Of a stretch of 64,000 bases of DNA, positions 28,101 through 36,403 are shown one piece after another. A program made the position numbers and the translations under genes. The notes beneath the pieces are model-generated. The model was not told where the DNA came from. It saw only the letters and a program-made list of their open reading frames with translations, and made no database searches. The DNA is taken from assembly GCA_964468475.1 (NCBI GenBank), contig CAYXUL010000007.1, positions 9,488 through 73,487 on the forward strand. The letters are read 5' to 3'. This DNA is from JBECKX01 sp964468475. Its GTDB lineage: Bacteria > Zixibacteria > MSB-5A5 > CAIYYT01. The first letter of the stretch is position 1, and each line of letters begins with the position of its first letter.

Positions 28101-28193
28101 GGCGGACTTCGGCGAGAGCATCCCGCAGACGAACAGAAGTGACAGCAATCCTAACGTGATCGACCGGCGTCGATCAGCCCTTATCAATTTCAA
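25107..28193 (-). CDS. tricorn protease homologue
   Basis: About 1028-residue tricorn-type serine protease that degrades oligopeptides. After an N-terminal hydrophobic segment it has TolB/WD-like propeller blades (APSPDGTNICF, SPDGRFIAFSS), a second propeller, a core-1/PDZ region (AITAINGQKVESPEKF) and an S41-type catalytic domain. That domain has ILDLRGNIGG and the nucleophile in SSDAE. The N-terminal hydrophobic stretch (LGLLSLLFVCGML) suggests export. The likely start is TTG at 28191-28193, six bases after GGGAGAG. The stop codon lies inside a REP-like repeat. Confidence 0.9.
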   Translation of the reverse strand: MKLIRADRRRSITLGLLSLLFVCGMLSPKSARGDVLNLRYPAPSPDGTNICFSYQGDLWLVPSQGGKATRLTVHVGYDGFPVWSPDGRFIAFSSDRNGNFDVFLIPAAGGNEIQLTYNTDDDIVTGWDPDSRKVLFTSRRELGNRSVWQIPIDGGNAQPLTKIESDWGRYSHDGEKLVFTRGAVPWWRKGYRGSAACDIFIKNLKSGKVERTTNWGGNELNAWLIPSGSEVIYLSDSTGSYNLFRKNLISGKVTQITNHRLSAAFPSLSADGSLLAYELNGEIYLYDTRLSQGRKLMVDVTVAGKDNDLTFKTVDSGITEMCLSPDGSQIAYVVGGEVFCRDLAGASQSRVTQSEAEDCDISWSADSHSLICAENPEGSFNIYIISPEAADRTQPAMARVFLRDELASSDRFCLSPTLSPIGGRLAYLRSGSELIVENLDKGTERTFSNGEPIGDYSWSGDGRYIVYTQLTKDWMNELLIADTESGSVEVISGVPAKYSSPRFSDDGKLIYYLNQGDVYYLYLDRRLAEMTPPERNAYLSTGGTSNSVVQAPVMVDFDDIQDRHVRLTSTGDVTEAILAPGTNFIVFAERNGKIVARSLDGDRQQVLMRDADSPRQLQFAGNGDLLFYLDRDGKIHSLDIQSGETRDYPFRAEWQVSRSEQYKQIFAETWATMREEFYDETLNGTNWGSIKDRYRDRAATVADDHDFYDIIREMLGEINASHCNIWPPAASVPEDGWIGIIPDYTDNSAAVRVDEVVPHSPSARLVSKLDQYDKITAINGQKVESPEKFYSLILGQFQQEIKLDLLSRNGINRSVYLTPVSTEEFRDLTYNYRVEMARAQVDKLSDGKIAYFHLSQITPKSLDHFEAELLKYSKGRDGMILDLRGNIGGTEHDRLIQILSRRKYISHRPRHGKPGFDADVVVPPNLTVLIDERTSSDAEIVAQGIRELGLGEIVGVRSYGAVIGTEQKTLLNGATLSIPSVGWFSMSGDNLENNGVQPDFVIPLDLTAADKGEDNQLKEATERLLQRM

Positions 28194-28404
28194 TAAAATC
28201 TCTCCCAACAGTGATGGCCGCTCTTGTTTGCTCTGATATTGTGACGAACTCGGGCTCCAAATGCAAAATTATTTTCGAGAGATCGGAGGACTATCGTTTG
28301 GTCGAATAAGCGTTTCATTTTGCCTGCGGTCCGTCAGGAGCGAATCAACCCGAATCTGGCTCGTCTGACTTCGTGGGTAAGCGCCCGGATGACGCCAAAG
28401 TAAA

Positions 28405-28436
28405 TGGCGGCAGCAACGGAGGGTCTGCTACCGCCA
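28405..28436 (-). terminator. probable terminator of the LVIVD/dockerin gene
   Basis: Imperfect hairpin, arms TGGCGGCAGCA and TGCTACCGCCA (one mismatch), 31 bp past the stop codon. On the minus strand it is followed by TTTACTTT. The U-tract is weak. Confidence 0.5.
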
Positions 28437-28467
28437 AACGCGTGGGATTTTCTCTTTTAGTCGTCGA

Positions 28468-30366
28468 TCACGGGCCGCAACTGGCGCAAGGCACCGGCCC
28501 CCCGCCGAAAATATAAGCAATCAGGTATACCGCATCTGCGATCGAAACGCTGCCATCACAGTTGACGTCGCCGGCAGCGAGAGGATTCGGCGCCGGACCA
28601 CCACCGAAAATATAGTTGATCACGAATACCGCGTCGCCAATCGATAAACCACCGCTCGCATCAACATCACCGCATGTGTACGGCGGTGGCGGCGACTCAG
28701 TGATCGTTATGGAAGTGCTCAGGGTATCAACATTCGAAGCAGCATCCATGACCGCGACGGTGAAAAAGTATTGCGCATCGAAAGCGGGCGTGCCGGAAAT
28801 TGTCCCGAGAGTGTCACCGGCAAAGGTACAACCAATCGGCAAGTCGCCACCCACAAACGACCAGGAGTAGGGGCCGGTACCGCCGATTACCGGAAGCTGA
28901 TAGAAATAAGGTTCGCCATTATAGCCATCCGGGGGATAGTATGCCTGAATATGCATCTGCCCGTCACAGGCGTCGCCGATACCGTCGTAATTCTCATCAT
29001 ACTGGTCAATGTTCATCACGCTGGGGCAATTATCGCAGTAGTTGCCCAATCCGTCGCCATCATCATCAACTGGATCGGCACAAACAGTCGTGTCTGACCA
29101 CTGCAGCACGTAAAGACCGGTCTGCATGTCGGATGCTATTATTCGCCCTGAGGGTAGATAGGGGTAGACGTTCCAGGCACCAGAATATCCGCCGCTGGCA
29201 CCGGGATAAGTGTCATAGTATCCGACCTCGAACGGCGCAGCAGGATTGTTCACGTCCCAGATTCTGACGCCTTCGGTGTAGTGTGCTATGTAAAGATAGC
29301 CGTCCTTCTCGTAGCAGTTGTGCGCGGATGCCACCGGATTTGGAATAATCTGTGCGACCAGCTGTACATTGAAGATGTCGGAAATGTCAAATACCCGGGT
29401 CCATTGACCGCTGCTGCCGATTTCGTCGCCGACGAACAGGTAGTGACCGTCGGGACTGATCTCACAGTTGTGGGCGCCGGAGCCGGGATAATTGAAGTTT
29501 GTAATGAACTGAGGATTGGTCTTGTCGCTGATATCAAGGACATCGATACCTTGCCCGTAGATGGCGCAGGCGTAGAGGGTGTCGTTGCGAATGTCTATAT
29601 CATGGTAGTAGTAAGGTTGAAACTGGCCGATGCGTGCTCCGGTGCTCGCTGGATTGGTAATATTCCAGATCTCCAGACCACCCACACCATGGTTGCCTAC
29701 GACATATAGGTAGTTCCCCTCAACAAAGCAGTTATGCGCACCACCGCCATCCGGAAAGAGAGTATTGACCTGAACCGGATTGTACGGGTCACTGATATCG
29801 AAAATCTGAATATTCGAGTACTCGTTGACCACGAAGGCAAAGTGCCCCTTAATCTTCACATCCTTGGAATCGCTGTCGAGAAACGGTCCCGGCATAAACC
29901 CAACTTCGACAGGAGGAAACTGGTCGATATCGACAATGGAAACGCCTTCGCCGCGCGCGCAGATAAGTGCGTATTCCGTGCTGGTGTTGGGGTCGACATA
30001 ACCCCAGCAGTCACCGTAGGTAGAGCGGCCGTTCCAATTCGAGTACCTGTACAACGAATCATAGGGTGGTCCATCCTCAACTCCCAATGAGGAGTTGCCG
30101 GAGCGCGACGTCGTGCCTTTGGTATCTTGAGTTATCACTGCCGGCAGCTGCTGAGAGAAAGGCGGTTGCGCATCCGGAAGGTCAAGCCGCCGGAATCGCC
30201 CACTGATAGGATCGTACTGAAATGCCACCGCCTTGTTGTCCACCATCTGGGTGTGCGGAGGGTGCAGTTGACTATCAGTCGCGCCCGCAGCCCTGCTGCT
30301 GGCGCCGGAGAGGGACGTACCGGCGGTCAATAAGGCGCAGAGGTATATCACGAGCATCTGCTTCAT
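28468..30366 (-). CDS. secreted LVIVD-repeat protein with dockerin-like C-terminus
   Basis: Exported protein of 632 residues. After the signal peptide come LVIVD beta-propeller repeats, seen as recurring WDVNNPAAP/FDISDIFN/LDISDKTNPQ turns. A thrombospondin-type-3-like calcium segment follows (DDDGDGLGNYCDNCPS), then an Ig-like putative domain (GTISGTPAFDAQYFFTV). Two dockerin-like EF-hand repeats each end in YIFGGGP and begin with GDVDASGGLSIGDAV and GDVNCDGSVSIADAV. AAGGAG precedes the ATG. Dockerin pairs normally bind cohesins, so attachment to a surface partner is likely; the partner is not known. Confidence 0.82.
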   Translation of the reverse strand: MKQMLVIYLCALLTAGTSLSGASSRAAGATDSQLHPPHTQMVDNKAVAFQYDPISGRFRRLDLPDAQPPFSQQLPAVITQDTKGTTSRSGNSSLGVEDGPPYDSLYRYSNWNGRSTYGDCWGYVDPNTSTEYALICARGEGVSIVDIDQFPPVEVGFMPGPFLDSDSKDVKIKGHFAFVVNEYSNIQIFDISDPYNPVQVNTLFPDGGGAHNCFVEGNYLYVVGNHGVGGLEIWNITNPASTGARIGQFQPYYYHDIDIRNDTLYACAIYGQGIDVLDISDKTNPQFITNFNYPGSGAHNCEISPDGHYLFVGDEIGSSGQWTRVFDISDIFNVQLVAQIIPNPVASAHNCYEKDGYLYIAHYTEGVRIWDVNNPAAPFEVGYYDTYPGASGGYSGAWNVYPYLPSGRIIASDMQTGLYVLQWSDTTVCADPVDDDGDGLGNYCDNCPSVMNIDQYDENYDGIGDACDGQMHIQAYYPPDGYNGEPYFYQLPVIGGTGPYSWSFVGGDLPIGCTFAGDTLGTISGTPAFDAQYFFTVAVMDAASNVDTLSTSITITESPPPPYTCGDVDASGGLSIGDAVFVINYIFGGGPAPNPLAAGDVNCDGSVSIADAVYLIAYIFGGGPVPCASCGP

Positions 30367-30668
30367 TAATTCTGCTCTCCTTTAGCCTGTCCTGTCATAC
30401 TCAGCTGCAAGTCATCGTTCCGCACACAGCCTGAACTGCCGAGTTATTCAGAGACTTTCAATGTTTCCAGCTTACTGCCACTGGAGAATGGATTTCCCGT
30501 TGTCTTCGACTTTATGTATCCAATTTAACCAGATTGCGATCGTTAGCAACATAATATCTGAGTGATGGCTCCGTGATTTCGCCAATGCAAGTTTGAGATA
30601 AACCCTCAATCGGAGTAGAGAACTGGTTTTGGTTGACAGATGCGATCCGCAAGTGCAACTTCACAAGC
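30367..30668. other. 302-bp divergent intergenic region
   Basis: Separates the leftward LVIVD/dockerin gene from the rightward Wzi-like gene, so it must hold both promoters. I find only partial -10-like hexamers (TAATAT near 30551) and no convincing -35 partner, hairpin or small gene. Confidence 0.5.
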
Positions 30669-32228
30669 ATGATTGTTCTAAGCAGGTTAGTGTACCTATT
30701 GACAGTGCTTCTGCTTTTGCTGGCGGGAGCCGCTGCTTATGCCGATGCAAATAGCCCCGCCAACAGCCAGCTGCTCGACCAGATCGAGACTGTCGATTTT
30801 CCAACATATCAACTCACCGAAGAAGCAATCCTGTTTGCCCCGGGAGCCGGCTACTGGCTGATTCGACCCTACTTCATTGGAACAGCTGGATCGGGATCAT
30901 CTACGAGCACGAATCTATCCGAAAGCTCTAAGACGGCGGACATACTCTCTCAGCGGCTGGAGCGCTACTCGATGGAGCTGAATCATCCGCTCAATCGCAT
31001 CATCGGACAGGGACAATCCACATCGAAGTACCCTGTGCTCCGGTTGCGGTTTTCGCCGTACGCTCAGGAGATTGCTTCGAATGACACGGCGGCTGTTCAC
31101 CGTGTGGGAATCAACTCTGAAGCGTGGGTAAATGTCTCACCGAACGTCGAAGTCTATTTGCGGGCGCGTCTGGAAAACCGTGGTGAATTGTTGTCGCAGT
31201 TTGACGGCCGCCGCTGGAAAGGCAAATTGACCGGCTGGTTCGACAACGCTGCGCTCTACTGGAACAAGAATGGTTTCTTTGGGTCAATAGGGCGGTCGTT
31301 CATTGTGCTGGGACCGGAAGTGCAAGACGCGCTGCTCTTCTCCGATTATTCCCCCGCATTCGACCGGATCTGGCTGGGCTATCAGCGCAGCCATTGGCGC
31401 TTCGACTACTTCATCACCCGCCTCAATGACGTCCAACGCCCCGATTCGGTTTTGGTGCGCTACGTCTCGTTCCATCGACTTTCATTCCGCAAGCCGGGAG
31501 CTTTCGAATTTGGCCTTTCGGAAGTCTCACTCTACGGAGGCGTCGATAGGCCACTTGAGTGGCACTATTTGAATCCATTCTTGCCGTACTACTGGGAACA
31601 GTGGAATCGGCGCACCGACGATAATCTTTTCTTTGACGTAGATTTCTCGATTTACTGGCCTCACAACTATCGGATCTTCGGAGAGCTGATGATCGATGAC
31701 TTCCAGATCGATTTCAAATCCGAACCTGACCAGGTGGGTTACAAACTCGGAGTGGATGCCCTTGAACCTCTTGGTCTCAGCAGGCTGTTCACAAAAGTCA
31801 GCTATACACGAGTTAATACAACGGTCTATGGCCAAAATCAGCCGCAAAATCTCTGGCTCCATTTCGGCCAGCCTATTGGTTACTTCGGCGGTAACGATCA
31901 GGATCGCTTCCTGGCGTTGCTTCGCTATCATCTGAGCCCGATGGTCGATCTCGAATCAGAATTCCAGTTTAATCGCCGCGGCGAAGGCAGAATACAGCAG
32001 CATCTCCATTCCGGTGTGCCTTTTCAGCCGAAATTCCCCACCGGAGTTGTCGAGAAGTCTCCATCAATTCGGCTTGCGGCGCGACTCTACGGTCCTGATA
32101 TGATAGATGCCAGGCTAGAAGGCACTTATACCCACTACGACAATTACCGTAACGTCTGCGGCGCGAGCAACGATCGCTTCGACCTCAACCTGTTGTTAAC
32201 CTATTACTTGCAGGGCATCTTCTATTGA
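30669..32228 (+). CDS. Wzi-like outer-membrane beta-barrel protein
   Basis: 519-residue protein with a strong signal peptide (LTVLLLLLAGAAAYA) and alternating aromatic beta strands to a terminal aromatic residue (YYLQGIFY), typical of outer-membrane barrels. The segment GFFGSIGRSFIVLGPE followed by LLFSDYSPAFDRIWLGYQ and YLNPFLPYYWEQW resembles capsule-assembly Wzi family proteins, which hold surface polysaccharide. No capsule genes are nearby, so the role is uncertain. The start at 30669 is chosen for the signal peptide; a TTG 36 bp earlier is possible. The stop overlaps the ispE ATG by one base, implying translational coupling. Confidence 0.65.
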   Translation: MIVLSRLVYLLTVLLLLLAGAAAYADANSPANSQLLDQIETVDFPTYQLTEEAILFAPGAGYWLIRPYFIGTAGSGSSTSTNLSESSKTADILSQRLERYSMELNHPLNRIIGQGQSTSKYPVLRLRFSPYAQEIASNDTAAVHRVGINSEAWVNVSPNVEVYLRARLENRGELLSQFDGRRWKGKLTGWFDNAALYWNKNGFFGSIGRSFIVLGPEVQDALLFSDYSPAFDRIWLGYQRSHWRFDYFITRLNDVQRPDSVLVRYVSFHRLSFRKPGAFEFGLSEVSLYGGVDRPLEWHYLNPFLPYYWEQWNRRTDDNLFFDVDFSIYWPHNYRIFGELMIDDFQIDFKSEPDQVGYKLGVDALEPLGLSRLFTKVSYTRVNTTVYGQNQPQNLWLHFGQPIGYFGGNDQDRFLALLRYHLSPMVDLESEFQFNRRGEGRIQQHLHSGVPFQPKFPTGVVEKSPSIRLAARLYGPDMIDARLEGTYTHYDNYRNVCGASNDRFDLNLLLTYYLQGIFY

Positions 32229-33094
32229 TGATTTCCAGGGAGTTGACGGTTGCAGCACCTGCAAAAATCAACCTGTTCCTGCAGGTCGTCGGCGAACGGC
32301 CAGATGGCTATCATGAGATCAATTCCCTCTTTCAAGCCATCGACCTGGCAGACACCCTGAAACTCTCACGAATCGACAAAGGAGTGGAATTTACCTGCTC
32401 GGACCCGTCTCTCCCTGCCGATGAGTCGAATCTTGTAATAAGAGCTTGGGAATTGATGCGACTGAGATTCGATCTTCCCGGGGGAATCAAAGCAGATCTT
32501 GAGAAGAGGATCCCGATCGGAGCCGGGTTAGGTGGAGGCAGCAGCGATGCCGCTGCGACATTGAAAGCTGTGAATCAGCTGTTTGAGCTCGGTTTGGATC
32601 GGTCACGACTATCTCAGTTGGGTTCGGAACTTGGCAGTGATGTTCCGTTTTTCTTCTCCTCCGGGTCCGCTCTGGTGGAGGGACGCGGTGAGTTGATCAC
32701 CGACGTCAAGCTGCCGCTGGATTACCACATCTTGTTGATAATCCCCGACTTTCAAATCAGGACAAAATCGGCCTTTGCTGAACTGAGAAATTTCTTGACA
32801 AACTACTCTACGAAATCTAGCTTACCGATAGCGATTTCAGGCGCGGACTTCTATGTCACGCTAAATAGTCTTGGCAATGATTTTCAGGCTCTCGTGTGCA
32901 GGTGGCATCCGGAACTTGAAACTGCCATTAAAGCAATGCGAACTGCGGGGGCATCGTGTGTCGCGCTGTCGGGCAGTGGCTCTGCTATTTTTGCGCTATT
33001 CAGCTTCGTGCCCGCTCCGGGCATCAGACAGGAGGTTGCCGGCCGCTTAAACTGGCAAGTGTTTGAGTGTGTGCCCGTTGGGCTGAATGGGTAG
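32228..33094 (+). CDS. ispE: 4-diphosphocytidyl-2-C-methyl-D-erythritol kinase IspE
   Basis: GHMP-family kinase of the MEP isoprenoid pathway that phosphorylates the 2-hydroxyl of CDP-methylerythritol. The 288-residue protein begins with the substrate-binding strand (APAKINLFLQVVGERPDGYHEI). It has the GHMP ATP loop PIGAGLGGGSSDAAA and the C-terminal ALSGSGSAIFALF motif. The ATG shares its A with the stop of the barrel gene (TGATG). spoVG follows 82 bp later, a conserved ispE-spoVG neighbourhood in several phyla. Confidence 0.95.
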   Translation: MISRELTVAAPAKINLFLQVVGERPDGYHEINSLFQAIDLADTLKLSRIDKGVEFTCSDPSLPADESNLVIRAWELMRLRFDLPGGIKADLEKRIPIGAGLGGGSSDAAATLKAVNQLFELGLDRSRLSQLGSELGSDVPFFFSSGSALVEGRGELITDVKLPLDYHILLIIPDFQIRTKSAFAELRNFLTNYSTKSSLPIAISGADFYVTLNSLGNDFQALVCRWHPELETAIKAMRTAGASCVALSGSGSAIFALFSFVPAPGIRQEVAGRLNWQVFECVPVGLNG

Positions 33095-33176
33095 ATGCAA
33101 GGACGCAAAATACGAGCTGATGTTTTGAATTTGTGACCGGGATTTCGAGTCTGCAGCAGTACGGGAGGTAGGACAA

Positions 33177-33458
33177 ATGGAGATCACTGACATTCGCGTC
33201 ACGTTGCGCAACGAGGACAAGCTAAAGGCCTTCGTAAACGTCACCTTTGACAATCAGTTCGTAATCAGGGGACTGAAGGTAATTAACGGCAAATCGGGTT
33301 ATTTTGTAAGCATGCCGTCGCGGAAGCGCCCCGATGGTACTCATCAGGATATCGCGCATCCGGTTAACAACGAGGCACGTCGTTTCATTGAAGAGCAAGT
33401 GCTGGCAGCCTATCAGAAAGAACTTGAGGCCGCCGAATCCAGCACCAGCCTGCCATAA
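33177..33458 (+). CDS. spoVG: SpoVG family RNA/DNA-binding regulator
   Basis: 93-residue SpoVG, beginning MEITDIRVTL and containing the conserved FVIRGLKVINGKSGYFVSMPSRK segment followed by DIAHPVN. Family members bind nucleic acid and modulate gene expression and, in Firmicutes, septation. GGGAGG lies seven to eight bases before the ATG. Confidence 0.93.
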   Translation: MEITDIRVTLRNEDKLKAFVNVTFDNQFVIRGLKVINGKSGYFVSMPSRKRPDGTHQDIAHPVNNEARRFIEEQVLAAYQKELEAAESSTSLP

Positions 33459-33560
33459 CCCTTTCCGTCGCTTAGCTCTCGGAAAACACCACATCCGGCG
33501 CATTCTTCCACTCGATAACAAGAGTTCAAAAGCAGGGGAGCAAAAATACTTTTCAGACCG

Positions 33561-33589
33561 TTGACTGGAAGCCTCATGATGCGTATAAT
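33561..33589 (+). promoter_or_regulatory. sigma70 promoter of tRNA-Gln
   Basis: TTGACT (33561-33566), 17-bp spacer, TATAAT (33584-33589). The predicted start is about 4 bp before the mature tRNA 5' end, which is typical for a tRNA gene. Confidence 0.8.
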
Positions 33590-33599
33590 CACTCGCCAC

Positions 33600-33673
33600 A
33601 GGGGCGTAGACAAGTGGACTAAGTCAGCAGATTTTGGTTCTGCCATTCCCAGGTTCGAATCCTGGCGCCCCTG
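33600..33673 (+). tRNA. tRNA-Gln (anticodon TTG)
   Basis: A complete cloverleaf folds. The acceptor is AGGGGCG/CGCCCCT, the D stem GAC/GTC, the anticodon stem GCAGA/TCTGC with loop TTTTGGT (anticodon TTG), and the T arm CCAGG-TTCGAAT-CCTGG, with discriminator G. CCA is not encoded. Confidence 0.95.
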
Positions 33674-33857
33674 CTATAATCTCCACAGTTGCCAACCATC
33701 CGTCACTCTGCAATGACCGCAGAGACTGCAATGAGTCCGTCGCCGCATGCTCTGATTGCTTTTCGTCACATTCTAGTTCGATAAACAAACTCTGTATGTT
33801 GACGTCTCAATGTAGACGGAATAATGGATGGATTATTCTTTACAATCCGGAGTCGGT

Positions 33858-34667
33858 ATGGCGCAGAAAAAGGATAGTCGGCAATTTTCGAGAGCATCTT
33901 TCATCGTGTTCTTTCTCTTCCTTCTGCTGCTATCTCCGACTGAGCGAAGCTTCGCTGATTCGCACGCTCTCAATGAAGTCGAAGAATCCTCGCGGCAGCC
34001 ACGAAACTTGAACTTCTATCGATTAATCCTGAGCCCGACGGCGCATCCGCTACCCCGGAATTCAGGGTACTTCACTGACACCTGGGTTATCTGGCCAGCG
34101 CTAACCTTCGCGCCTCTCGACAACTTAAGCCTCACGGGCGGAGCGATCCTGATGCCGTATCAGGAAACCAGGCCCGGAGGATGTGGTGATTGTTACGGAA
34201 GTTTCGGCGCCACGCTTGCGCGCTATATTGCTCCAAAGCTGGCCTTTGATCTTTCTCACAAATGGGCAGTTGCGCTTACGGGGGTTTACGTGTCTGCAGG
34301 TGACGATGATCGCGCCTGGGCGACATACGGACTGGCGTCGTACGGAAGCCCCAGAGCAAACATTACCGCCGGACTCGGCTATGGACGGGACCTCGAGAAA
34401 TACCATTCACCGTATGAGGACTACGACGCCGGCTTGGTGATGCTCGGCGGGTTCTGGCAATACGAGAAGTCTGCCGCACTCGTTTTCGAGTCCCACCTGC
34501 CACTGACAAGGGACAAGGAGCAGTTGGATAATACGTTGATACTAGTGGCAGCCCGCTTTTTCGGCAGGCATATCTCTTTCGATATCACCCTTGCCACAAC
34601 CCCGGAGGCATTGTTCGAGTCCGGCTTGCTGCCCCTGCTGACCTTCGGGTATGCTTTTGGGGGGTAA
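33858..34667 (+). CDS. exported, probable outer-membrane barrel protein of unknown function
   Basis: 269-residue protein with a signal peptide (SFIVFFLFLLLLSPTERSFA). Alternating amphipathic strands follow (DNLSLTGGAILMPY, WAVALTGVYVSAG, NITAGLGYG) and the C-terminus FGYAFGG fits a small barrel. A CGDC pair sits in a loop after PGG. The ATG at 33858 has CGGAG five bases upstream; the frame is open 30 bp further up. Family not recognised. Confidence 0.6.
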   Translation: MAQKKDSRQFSRASFIVFFLFLLLLSPTERSFADSHALNEVEESSRQPRNLNFYRLILSPTAHPLPRNSGYFTDTWVIWPALTFAPLDNLSLTGGAILMPYQETRPGGCGDCYGSFGATLARYIAPKLAFDLSHKWAVALTGVYVSAGDDDRAWATYGLASYGSPRANITAGLGYGRDLEKYHSPYEDYDAGLVMLGGFWQYEKSAALVFESHLPLTRDKEQLDNTLILVAARFFGRHISFDITLATTPEALFESGLLPLLTFGYAFGG

Positions 34668-34815
34668 CATTTCTCCGAGCTTATCCAGAGAAAGCCAACA
34701 TGAAAACAGGTACTTCAAAAGGCCGCTAGAGCGCACCGCGCGAACATCGGTGTCACCCACCTTGCGAATTGCGGACGAATTCTCTCCGACATTCCTTGAG
34801 GATAGGATTTGAGCC

Positions 34816-34844
34816 TTGACAAAGTAGTATAGATACTCCAATAT
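34816..34844 (+). promoter_or_regulatory. candidate promoter for the dockerin protein at 34920
   Basis: TTGACA at 34816-34821 is a perfect -35. The best 17-bp-spaced -10 is CAATAT (34839-34844), and TATAAA at 34842 would need a 20-bp spacer. The surrounding 120 bp are AT-rich, unlike neighbouring DNA. Confidence 0.4.
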
Positions 34845-34919
34845 AAAAGTAAGCAATAGACACTCGCTACACGCAAAAGTATAGACTATTCAAATTATCC
34901 TTCGCATGGGGAGGCGGAT

Positions 34920-36323
34920 ATGAAAAGGATCACAATTAGCTTGGTGGCGGCAATCGCAGCACTTGTGGTATTGCTGCCTGCGCCCGCACTAGCAGATGGC
35001 AATGGGAATGTCACCGTCCACTTAAATGGGACCGACGATGTTTTCTACCTTTGTGAATGGAACTTCGTTGGAATTTACCTCACCAACGACGCCCCTTTGT
35101 ATGGCCTCTCGCTGGGATTTTCATTTACCGATCCGTTCGATAATCTAGTCTTCGATCCCTCGTGGGGCGACATTCCAGCAGATTCCACTTCAAAGTATCT
35201 CAGACTCCATGGCCCCGCGATCGGTGCGTTCGACTTAACGGGATATCAGGTAGAAGAAAGCCTCCCGGACTCAATCCGCTTCTACGGTGAAGCTTCCACC
35301 AATCCTCTGCCAGCAAGCGCGATCCCGACGCTCTGTTTTTCACTTAAGGTACAGATGCCTGGCGGTGTCGAAATGTACAACGGGTTTTGCGTAACTCCGA
35401 TTTCATATGGCCCGAACGGAACGTGGGAATTTGTCGATAGCTCTCCATACGCACCAGATTTTCAGGGAGTCTCGACAGGGTCCACAACTAATCCCTCAGC
35501 GCCTTCGGCCTGTTTCGACGTGATTGTGCGACCCGTGATTGATCCCGACTTTACTTCTGTGCCGGAACCAAGCGTGGAGAATTCACACTGCCAGGACTTC
35601 GTCTTTGATATTGATGCCGCAGACTTCAACATCCCGCCCGCGACATTAACCTATTTCACTGATGCCGGGGCAATTGATAGCGAGACAGGGCTTCTCACGG
35701 TTCCGCCTCCGATTGATTGCGGCAGCACGGATGTCACTGTAACTGCACACGGTGCCGGGTGTAGTGGTGTGGACTACAACTTCACCATTAACTGGACGAA
35801 CCAGCCGCCAACTTTATCCGGATGTTCAGGGGATACTATCTTTATTTTGGCGGGAATCCCAAGAGAATTCGACTTCTCGCCAATCGATCCCGACCAATGT
35901 GATAATTTGACCGTCGGGTTCTTCAGCCCCGATTCCGCAGCAATCAGTTCAACTTACGAAGTCGTACAATCGGGAACTAGTAAGCTGCGAGTCACCGCCA
36001 GCTCTGCCGACTCCTGTTTCGGGCCGATTCAGTTCATTCAAACCGCTGAGGATCAGTGCGGAGCAGCCGATAGCTGCGCCTTCTGGTTGCAGGTAGTGCC
36101 GTTTATTGCGGGGGACGCGGACTACAGCGGTGGCGTGAGTGTCGGTGATGCCGTCTACCTGGTAAATTTCATCTTTGGTGGAGGCCCCGAGCCAACCTTT
36201 TACCTGGCGGGTGATGCAGACTGCAGTGGAAGCGTTACGATTGGTGATGCGGTATATATCATCAACTACATTTTTGGCGGTGGACCGCCGCCATTTCAGT
36301 GCTACATTCCCGCCTGCAATTAG
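34920..36323 (+). CDS. secreted protein with cohesin-like start and dockerin-like C-terminus
   Basis: 467-residue exported protein. A signal peptide ends near PALADG. The next domain (about residues 30-200) has the strand pattern of carbohydrate-binding/cohesin-like beta sandwiches (YLCEWNFVGIYLTNDAPLYGLSLGFSF), and an Ig-like middle follows. Two dockerin-like calcium repeats close it: GDADYSGGVSVGDAVYLVNFIFGGGP and GDADCSGSVTIGDAVYIINYIFGGGP in outline. GGGGAGG precedes the ATG. Together with the gene at 28468 it marks a shared sorting or scaffolding tail. Function of the body is unknown. Confidence 0.75.
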   Translation: MKRITISLVAAIAALVVLLPAPALADGNGNVTVHLNGTDDVFYLCEWNFVGIYLTNDAPLYGLSLGFSFTDPFDNLVFDPSWGDIPADSTSKYLRLHGPAIGAFDLTGYQVEESLPDSIRFYGEASTNPLPASAIPTLCFSLKVQMPGGVEMYNGFCVTPISYGPNGTWEFVDSSPYAPDFQGVSTGSTTNPSAPSACFDVIVRPVIDPDFTSVPEPSVENSHCQDFVFDIDAADFNIPPATLTYFTDAGAIDSETGLLTVPPPIDCGSTDVTVTAHGAGCSGVDYNFTINWTNQPPTLSGCSGDTIFILAGIPREFDFSPIDPDQCDNLTVGFFSPDSAAISSTYEVVQSGTSKLRVTASSADSCFGPIQFIQTAEDQCGAADSCAFWLQVVPFIAGDADYSGGVSVGDAVYLVNFIFGGGPEPTFYLAGDADCSGSVTIGDAVYIINYIFGGGPPPFQCYIPACN

Positions 36324-36403
36324 GGAAACGCTCGCATCGCTGAGATTACCTAGTTTGACATTCACCGCCAGTTTTATCTACCCACATCTGTCAATCGTAT
36401 ATA

